A stretch of DNA of 64,000 bases from Hygrocybe punicea (taxonomy: Eukaryota; Basidiomycota; Agaricomycetes; Agaricales; Hygrophoraceae), in contig OY744463.1 of assembly GCA_963556145.1 (NCBI GenBank), forward strand, positions 6,758,001 to 6,822,000. The letters run 5' to 3'. The translations under genes and the position numbers were made by a program. The first letter of the stretch is position 1; each line of letters begins with the position of its first letter. Shown in pieces: positions 57,029-64,000 of the stretch. The notes under the pieces are model-generated. The model worked only from the letters and a program-made list of their open reading frames with translations. It was not told the origin of the DNA and searched no databases.

Positions 57029-58378
57029 TCAATACCGCTCAGAAGAAGGGGGATACCCACGTCCCGCATATCCACCCTTCTGATACAGCTGCTGACCACT
57101 TACGCCGCCTACGAGACTTGCCGCCACGCCAGCGTTATAATTGCTCGCAGTGTCTTCTTCATAGTCCAGACCGCCCGGCCCACCTCCAACCAGCAACGGG
57201 TCCTTGACCTCCCAGACCGAAGCTTTGGAACCAACTGAGAACTCCAAGTCCTCACGCTGTGCACGAGAATAAGTTCTGCTCAAGCATGGATGGAAGAGAT
57301 AAGGCGTACCGTGATGCTGTCCCAGTACTTATACACCATCATGACGCTCAAAAGCATACACAACGTAAAGAAAAAAAGGCCGTCGATGTAATGCTTGATG
57401 GCATTGCAAATTGTGACGCTGAAGGCGAACAGAAGGACTTGCGCGATGGTGAAGAATGCCGTGCCGAACACGATGTCACCTATGGGCCACCGGTCGTCGA
57501 GTGTGCGGAATACGAGGATGAGTTGTGATATGATGTAAATGACAGTGCAGACCAAGGGCCAAAGGATGTAAATGACCCAAAGGCCGATTGGGTTCGTGAA
57601 ACTAAAGCCCGCGAACCGCTTGAACGTGCCGATAGCCACGAAGAACGAGGCTCCGAAGACAGCCAAACACATTATGCGCAAGAACTGTAGGTTGTATAAG
57701 CCACAATCTGGCACCACTAAAGATTTTCAAGAGCCACCCACCCATAGAGATAATGGTGTGCCATCTTCGGCGAATTGGAATCCTACAAAGCCGTTGATAA
57801 GAAGGCAGGTGTACGCTGCTGCGACAAGTCCTGTGTAGACAGCAGCGAACCACTGCGGAGATACATAATAAGATTGAGATCATGATCGAAGTACAGGGCA
57901 CTCACTGGATAGCTATTGTTGGCGGTGGGTATGATTCCAGAATCCAGAAAGATCGCCAACAGTTCAATTATAGCGTAAAGCCAGAAAAACATGACAATCT
58001 CCTTACGACCTGTTAAAATGTCGCACAGATGAGGGCACTGCAAACGGGGCAGGGAAATGAGAAAACTCACCGACGGCTGTGTATTTGCTACGAATGTGAT
58101 AAATCATAATCGCAGTCATTACGATCGCAACAATGTGGACAAAGCATGTTGCTGGAAAGATCCATCAAGGTCAGAAACTAGACTCCAGTCTTCGAAGGCC
58201 GGTGGAGCCGTCGAAAGATTTACTACAACTTACAAGGTTGAAATATCAGCGTGCCAGCGACATCCACATTCCTACTGTAACACAGCGGTTCGATTCCTTG
58301 GTCCGTGCCAACGAGGGGACATATAACGAGAGCGGCGGTTTCGCAGATACCATTGAATGATCCAAATTGGATACCCAT
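57029..58378 (-). CDS. CHS7: Chitin synthase export chaperone (Chs7-like)
   Basis: Six minus-strand exons (58378-58234, 58151-58071, 58009-57906, 57852-57742, 57684-57310, 57256-57029) give 347 aa. The order fits Chs7: [20 protein letters not shown] with [19 protein letters not shown], then [31 protein letters not shown], and a run of hydrophobic segments. Conserved [15 protein letters not shown] and [13 protein letters not shown] follow, then [20 protein letters not shown]. In yeast Chs7 is an ER membrane chaperone needed for export of chitin synthase III. Seven membrane segments are plausible. The cytosolic tail is Gly-rich ([12 protein letters not shown] ... [15 protein letters not shown]). 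Intron sizes are 53-82 nt. The ATG at 58378 gives the expected N-terminus. Confidence 0.92.
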
Positions 58379-58779
58379 GATGTCTCTAAAGGGAAATCAA
58401 GGCGATGAGAGGGGTGGCAAGCTGACGAGCAGGGTAGACGAAAGCTTGAAGCCCGACGTTGGAAGAGACGGGGAAATTGCCTTGTCCGCAAGTACTGATG
58501 TCGCTCTGCCTGAACTGTTTTGTCTCCGTGCGAATTCGGGCAGTCGTGACAACGGTGGCCGTCACACTACTTTCATCACAACCAGTCTCAAGCAAGTATT
58601 TTATCCTCTATAACTCGTCTGGATCAACTATTGTTTGCACATTGGTGGTCGGATATGTCCGAGTAGAACAACACTACAGAGGAGTTGCAAGGCGTTAGAA
58701 CGCGAACTCATGTGGCAGAATTGGGTTCGTAGCCAGATCACACCGGATTTCCTGATGTCAACTTGTCCTTGGAATTTAT

Positions 58780-60424
58780 GAAGAACTTTTCAAAAGTGTC
58801 CGCTTTGCCTGTTCACGACGTCCTACGAACCGTACTGTCGAGTCATCCAGGCATCGATCCCTGGTTCCTTGATTTGACACCTTTTTTTTGTTGCCTCGGT
58901 GAGTACGTCTACAATGTGGAATACCTCACCACCTTTTGATTTCCTGAACACTGGCAGTTGCTATTTCCGATTCTCACTTCTCGAGCTTGGATTTTTAAAC
59001 CAAAGGCCTAGGGTATCGCGGAAATTTGGCATCAATGGTTTGTATTATCATGCCGATCAGTATCAAGCATCCAAAAATATCGATCGTTGTGATGTGTCGT
59101 CCAAGTGATGACCACGTCCGAAACCCACCACGAAAATGAAATTGATTGTCTTCAGCAGACAGCGTTCATGAATGCGTGTGTTTACAGATTATCCGGCTCT
59201 TCGTGGCTGAACTCCTGTTGGAGGTATCAAAAAAGTATACGATTCGCGGTATCTCTGCGATATTTTACTCCTCGTTCCGGCAGCTCAACCAACATCTCTT
59301 TGCTACAATGTGACCTACGAAAATTTCGGAATTGAGGAGACTGGGGATCAGTTACCATCCGATCTACCTCTCAATACCGCTCCAGGTACCATCAACTTTA
59401 CTATGCGAGTCTAATACGACTGACTGCATTTCCTCCAACGTTGTACAACTGAATCACGGTGGACTTCGTGCGCGTATCGTACTGTTCCCGCAACCGTGGG
59501 ATCAAGTGACTTCGGTATGGCCCTTGCTGATCTTAGTATTTAGACTCATGGGACAACCCGCTTCAGTTCAGCGTGTACTGTTTTTAGGATCAAGACCACC
59601 TGGACTACTCCCCATGGCTACGGTAATATCAGAACACACAGTATGACGAACAAAGATTCTACTACTGGGAGATCGCAGCCAAGCCCAATGTGGATCTACA
59701 TGAGATCCTCGTCAATTTGGTGGGGCCTGCAAATGGTACCAGGAACCATTTGGTTTGAGATCTCGTTTTGAAAGGAGATTTAACCTTCTTTCGTGAACAT
59801 AATGGGAATCGCACCTGTAAGATCCATTTCTACCCTCATTTCTTCACCGAAATTGGACTGTGGACTTCCCATTTAGCGGTACAAGGTTTCTCCATTACTA
59901 TCCATAAGTCCAAAATTGCTTCAAGCGGAGGGTTCACTCACAGGACCTCTTTTTGTAGACGGGATGGCTTCAGTGCCTTGGACAATGTCATGATTGCCTG
60001 AGCCTCGGCCCAATGGCTTGTCGTATAAGTTCAAGTTCATACAAGATGTTCCGGAGAACACTTTCTCAGTGCGCCGAGTATCATTGAAGGTTTGCTGGCA
60101 ACGTTCCAAAGGTTGCACCTCCTGTGTTTTGGAATACCCTCTCTCTTCTGAGGGTTGTCTGGCAACATGTCGACTACTTCTCATTTTCCTACCAAGCAAC
60201 ATTCTCAACGCGTCTAGGCACCGTTTATTTGGCTCTGGCATGTCGACTGGCGTTCGTGAACAGCGTATGATTGAGTGTTTTGGATTCATTCCGGGCGACC
60301 ATAAAGATTCCACCGTTGCACCGGGCTCCTTTTCTCGGCGAAGCTTCATCTTTGGACCGCTCCCACGGCTCGGACGCTCAAGTTATTCCATGGGCCAATG
60401 GAGCGATAATTTCTACAGTTGAGA
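58780..60424 (+). pseudogene. Broken tandem copy of the downstream membrane-protein gene
   Basis: Pieces collinear with the gene at 60731-62825 appear in several frames. Examples are SPPFDFLNTGSCYFRFSLLE with LDFGIN-type text (58920-59110, cf. SSPFDVLAAFLSLVFLMLTT), AVSLRYFTPRSGSS (59240-59330), and FSITIHKSKIASSGGF (about 59890-59940). The tail SGMSTGVREQRMIECFGFIP at about 60237-60296 corresponds to SRASDEVRQQMIARYGFIPG in the other copy. Stops and frameshifts separate the pieces and the N-terminal exon is not recognisable. It is a decayed duplicate, arranged head to tail with the intact one. Confidence 0.75.
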
Positions 60425-60730
60425 GGACGAACCATTCCTTTCCTACTACTAAGTATGGCGTATCAATGGAGAAGCGATGACTGCCCGAATCCAGTTCAGA
60501 GTGGGGTTACTGTCTAGATATCAATGTTGTATAACTGGTCGACTAAGTTTTCAGCTGGCACAAGATCTTCAATACATGGCCGAATTCTAGTATGCGAATA
60601 ACACAGCCACTGTAATATGTTACCGTCGACACAGCAACCCAACGGTCTCAAGTTTTGAAACTTTCATCGTTAATCCTCCTGGGTCCTGAATATCTGACGA
60701 AAGCGTTTTACTCAATCCTACGAACCGGCA

Positions 60731-62825
60731 ATGACTGTCCCAGGCATAGTCAAGTTGCAGCTTCTTCTTTCCGCTGCCAGACTCGCTGTTCTCTGCATCG
60801 CTCTAGTTCAGGACTCGGTGCTTATTATCCCTGCCGAGTTTGCACAAGGATATGGTTTCTTTGCTGTGGCATTTCACATCATACCAAGGAGCATTGGTTG
60901 CCTGAATGATCTGCTCCTGTGCGTTTTGTGGAATACATCACAAAATAAGCATACTTACGCGAAACTCAAGATGGACCTTGGATTTCTTTGTCTATGGGAA
61001 CATTCTTTCCACTGTCATCTTTCAGCATCTGGTCTCGTTCGTGCTTCTTGTGATGTCTCTATTGAGCGCTTTCCTGTCCAGTTCTCAAAATTCTTCACCC
61101 TTCGATGTCCTGGCAGCCTTTTTGAGCCTGGTATTTCTGATGCTCACTACGAGAGCTTGGATTCTTAAGCCGAAGGGCTCGTGGAAGCTCGGCATCAAAG
61201 ATGTGGAGTATTATCGTGCCGATAGCAGTCTCAAGCATCCAAAGCTATTGATCTTCGGGAGACGTCGTCCCCGTGGTGATAACGTCCGAAACGTACCGCG
61301 ACACATCTGGACAGGCGCGAAATTGATGGTTTTCAGACGCAGAGAGTGCGTTCATATATATATTTATTTGTTCCAACTGTTCATTGCTGAATTGCTACGC
61401 AGGGGCATCGAAAGTTTACGATTTTCGGTGTTCCGGGATGTCACTGCGATATTGTTGCTGCTGGGTCTTGTAGCCCAGTCAATATCCCTCTTCCACAATG
61501 TCATCTACGAAAAATTTGAAATCAGGGAGATTAGGGACCAATTGCCATATCAAAATCTACATCCCCCTCCAATCAGTACCGTTCAACTTTACTATGTGAG
61601 TCTAGCTCCCGGCACTTCGAGCATTCCCTTTAATTTCCTCCAATTTCCCACCAGAATGATACCGTTGAGTCACAGTGGACTTCCTACGGAGCCATCGGTC
61701 CCCGCAACTGTAAGATCAGTTGATTTTTCGTCACATCTCTTGCTGATCTTTGTATCTAGACTCCTGGGCAAACCTTCTTCAGTACGAGATGTCCTGCAAC
61801 TGGAAGGACCTGATCGCATGTCCATTGCGTGCAGGTTCCGAACCAGCTAACTTCCTTCATATTGGCGCGGCGGCCCAGATAAATTCTACCGAAGAATCGG
61901 ACCCAAGTCTGATGTGGATCTTATATGAACCTGTCCTGGGCATAATCTACCATACAGAGCAGATCACATTTGGTGGCTCCTTGCAAATGGTACCAGGGAG
62001 CCATCTGGTTGGACTGATCGAGATCTCGTTTCGAAAGCAGATTTCTCCTTCATTCCAGGACATGCTTGGGTTCAGACCTGTAAGATCCGTTTCTACTCTC
62101 ATTTTTTTAAACCAATCCTGTACTCAATAAAAGCGTACTTTTCTTTTAGATGTATATAACTTTTCCACTGCTTTCCATAAGTCGGTATTTCGCCAAGCAG
62201 AAGGTTCATTCATGAGACCTTCTTTTGTTGCAGACTGGTTGACCTCGATTCCTTTGGAAAATACCACAATCGCTCGAGCATCGTTATCGTTCAGTAGACA
62301 ATACGACCAGCAGCCTGATAGATTACCAAACAAGTTCAAGTTCATACAAGATTTCCGGAAAAACACGTTTCTCGGTGCCGTGAGTTCCATTGGAGGTTTG
62401 TTGGCTGTATTCCAAGGGCTGCACCTCTTGTGTTTTGGAATGCCTCTCTTCTGGGGGCTGTCTGGTATGTGTCCGCTACCTAACCTCTCGTTCTTCATAA
62501 CAAATTTACATGTGAAGGCTCCCGACTTTTAAACCCGTTTGGTTTATTTGGCTCTCGCGCTTCGGATGAGGTTCGACAGCAGATGATTGCGCGTTATGGA
62601 TTTATCCCAGGCGACCCAAGGAATTTCAACCTGCATGGGCTGAGTCTTTTCCTTAGCGAGTTCGTACTTAACTTTGGTCCACTTTCCGGGGACCAAGACT
62701 CGGAAGTCAAAGAAGGAGAGACAGCTTCCTTGTCATCGGCAGTGGAGAAGAGCGACCTTGAGTCATTTGCCTCCGGGTTGGAAGACAGAGCTTCGCTGCA
62801 CGGCGTAACAAGGACCATTTTATAG
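60731..62825 (+). CDS. Multi-pass membrane protein, agaricomycete family of unknown function
   Basis: Seven exons (60731-60918, 60971-61345, 61403-61595, 61655-61709, 61760-62079, 62182-62464, 62518-62825) yield 573 aa in one frame. N-terminal hydrophobic segments (LLLSAARLAVLCIALVQDSV, TVIFQHLVSFVLLVMSLLSA, VLAAFLSLVFLMLTT) precede a cytosolic-looking KPKGSWKLG region. A further segment AILLLLGLVAQSIS follows. After a long non-membrane part with DTVESQWTSYG comes a TM hairpin with KFKFIQDFRKNTFLGAVSSI, LFWGLSG and NPFGLFGSR, then an acidic tail. I recall the IQD..NT..G..S.GG..A arrangement from many mushroom proteins without assigned function. The acceptor for exon 6 (CATAAG at 62181) was chosen because the nearer TTTTAG at 62149 runs into a stop. 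Confidence 0.65.
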
Positions 62826-63091
62826 AGATGGATACATGTGCCCCACCTGTATGACGGGTCTGACTGGACTTTATTGTTTATGTTAGCTTAGTATCACTTT
62901 ATCTTCGCACACCATATGAATACAAAATAAATATGTCAAATACAAAATATATCAGATATCTGCCAAAGAAAGGAATATCACGACAAAATACTCAGGATTT
63001 AACACTTTGCCAGCTTTACCCAGGTATTAAGAACTTTGACACCAAGCAATCAGCTTTTCTGACAATGTGCCAACTTTGCAACGCAACAAAT
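62826..63091. other. AT-rich spacer before minisatellite
   Basis: No gene seen. From about 63000 single CAACTTTGCA-type elements foreshadow the minisatellite. Confidence 0.4.
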
Positions 63092-63380
63092 AACTTTGCA
63101 AGGGTGTGAATTTATTTTGCACACAGTCCTGAAAACTTTGCAGAGGTGTCAATTTATTTTGAACGTCATCTCAAAAACTTTGCAAGGGTGTCAATTTATT
63201 TTGCACGCAGTCCTGAAAACTTTGCAGAGGTGTCAATTTATTTTGAACGTCATCTCAAAAACTTTGCAAGGCTGTGAATTTATTTTGCACGCAGTCCTGA
63301 AAACTTTGCACAGGTGTGATTTATTTTACACATGGTTTGAATTTATTTTGCACGTCATCTCCAACTTTGCAAGGGTGTAG
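63092..63380. repeat. 42-bp minisatellite with dimeric A/B order
   Basis: About seven units begin AACTTTGCAAGGGTGT or AACTTTGCAGAGGTGT, then AATTTATTTTG. They alternate between endings CACGCAGTCCTGAA (A) and AACGTCATCTCAAA (B), so the higher-order unit is 84 bp. Since 42 is a multiple of three, it leaves a 94-codon frame with a 14-residue repeat; this looks incidental. The last two units are shortened. Confidence 0.88.
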
Positions 63381-63435
63381 AATTTCTTACTGTACAAACA
63401 CCATCCCCACCGACATTGAGTTACTTGGTCACTTG

Positions 63436-64000
63436 ATGGCAGCCCATCCTGTAGAGAACTTGTTGCCCCTGCAAACTATCATGGCTGCATATGAAGCGCT
63501 AGGTGACCGAGTCAATACAGCCCTTCGTACACAGGTCGGCGATGCCACACGATTGAACAAAAATCGAGATGAATGCCTGCGCTTGATGACTGCAGTGCAG
63601 GAGGTATGTTGTAAGCCCAATAATGACATTGTTTTCGGCTTACTTTTCTGAAGCATGCTACTATCATCTCACCTCAGAACCGATTGATAATTGACACTAG
63701 TTTGCAGTCCATGATCAGCCATCTGGATCAGGCAGCGTTGATATCAGCAGATCCTCCAGATGGTCCAAATTTTCAAACAACTCGTACTGTACGAACTGGA
63801 CGCCCAGGTCGACCACGAATTGAGATTAATCCAGATGTCCTGGCAACAGGACTTGAAATGCGTGGGCCGACAGGTTTGGCTTCTGTTTTTCACACATCTG
63901 CAAGGACAGTTCGTCGTCGTGCGCTGGAATATGGCCTTGTAGAGCCAGGCGCAGCCGTATATGTAGATTATGAAGCTGAAGATGGCGCAATCCACCGATT
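63436..64000 (+). CDS. N-terminus of integrase-type transposon protein (runs off the window)
   Basis: Exon 1 63436-63603 and exon 2 from 63708 join in frame across a 104-nt intron (GTATGT...TTGCAG). The sequence reads MAAHPVENLLPLQTIMAAYE, then HLDQAALISADPP, then the basic TGRPGRPRIEINPDVL, a helix-turn-helix-like LASVFHTSARTVRRRALEYG, and VYVDYEAEDG. I recall this N-terminal arrangement from agaricomycete proteins that continue into an rve-type integrase core. The catalytic part lies outside the window. An alternative upstream start is possible because the frame is open back into the minisatellite. Confidence 0.6.

Noticed and set aside
62150..62214. Exon 6 of the membrane protein starting at 62150
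   Set aside because: The TTTTAG acceptor gives a stop after 21 codons. The later acceptor at 62181 keeps the frame that matches the rest of the protein.
63096..63380. 94-codon frame as a repeat-containing protein
   Set aside because: It follows from a 42-bp repeat that is divisible by three. There is no unique sequence, and it is more simply a minisatellite.

Overview
The window looks like a contig from a filamentous basidiomycete (Agaricomycetes). The genes carry many short introns of about 50-130 nt with GT-AG ends. The recognisable ones are a chitin-synthase export chaperone (Chs7), a QDE-1-type RNA-dependent RNA polymerase (RdRP), an ADAL-type adenosine/AMP deaminase, a GPALPP/DUF3752 protein and a multi-TM protein of a type I associate with mushrooms. 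I cannot name the species. Gene names rest on motif recognition only; no search was run. Exon joins were read by hand from splice sites and frame continuity.

Layout. 1-9 kb is a gene-dense euchromatic block: an LRAT/NlpC-like protein (+), a Ser/Pro-rich basidiomycete protein (-), an SDR dehydrogenase (+) convergent with the deaminase (-), and GPALPP1 (+), which is divergent from the deaminase across a 64-bp shared promoter. 9.4-49.1 kb is a 40-kb transposon graveyard without a host gene I can support. 49.3-50.3 kb holds a Tc1/mariner-type DDE transposase. 52.1-62.8 kb is a second gene block: RdRP, Chs7 and a tandem pair of membrane-protein paralogues, the first one dead. The right edge has a 42-bp minisatellite and the start of an integrase-type transposon gene.

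The graveyard can be dissected because elements sit inside each other with intact target duplications. (i) Large non-autonomous hAT-like elements have 8-bp duplications. They fall into two terminal classes (TAGTGTTGCC and TAGTGAATGG), each with its own subterminal repeats. (ii) A family of TG...CA elements of 1.4-1.6 kb with 5-bp duplications reads as long solo LTRs. (iii) Ty1/Copia fragments lie at 27.0-28.5 kb (-) and 39.1-48.5 kb (+). (iv) Tc1/mariner-type miniature elements have TA duplications. (v) There is a Helitron gene fragment, and there are long hairpins. At 39-48 kb the nesting is six deep: Copia > LTR-like R(-) > G2 > R(+) > G3 > element E.

The best candidate for something undescribed is a cassette inside hAT-like elements of different terminal families. 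It has an acidic D/N/G-repeat exon, then an exon ending in a conserved GVVHPPPLLH-like peptide directly followed by a canonical 5' splice site, then a 50-60-bp compound palindrome (ACCTCGCGA ... GTCAATTGAC ... TCGCGAGGT). The palindrome occurs at least 16 times in the window. Older copies differ from younger ones mostly by CpG to TpG/CpA changes, so their ages can be ranked by eye.
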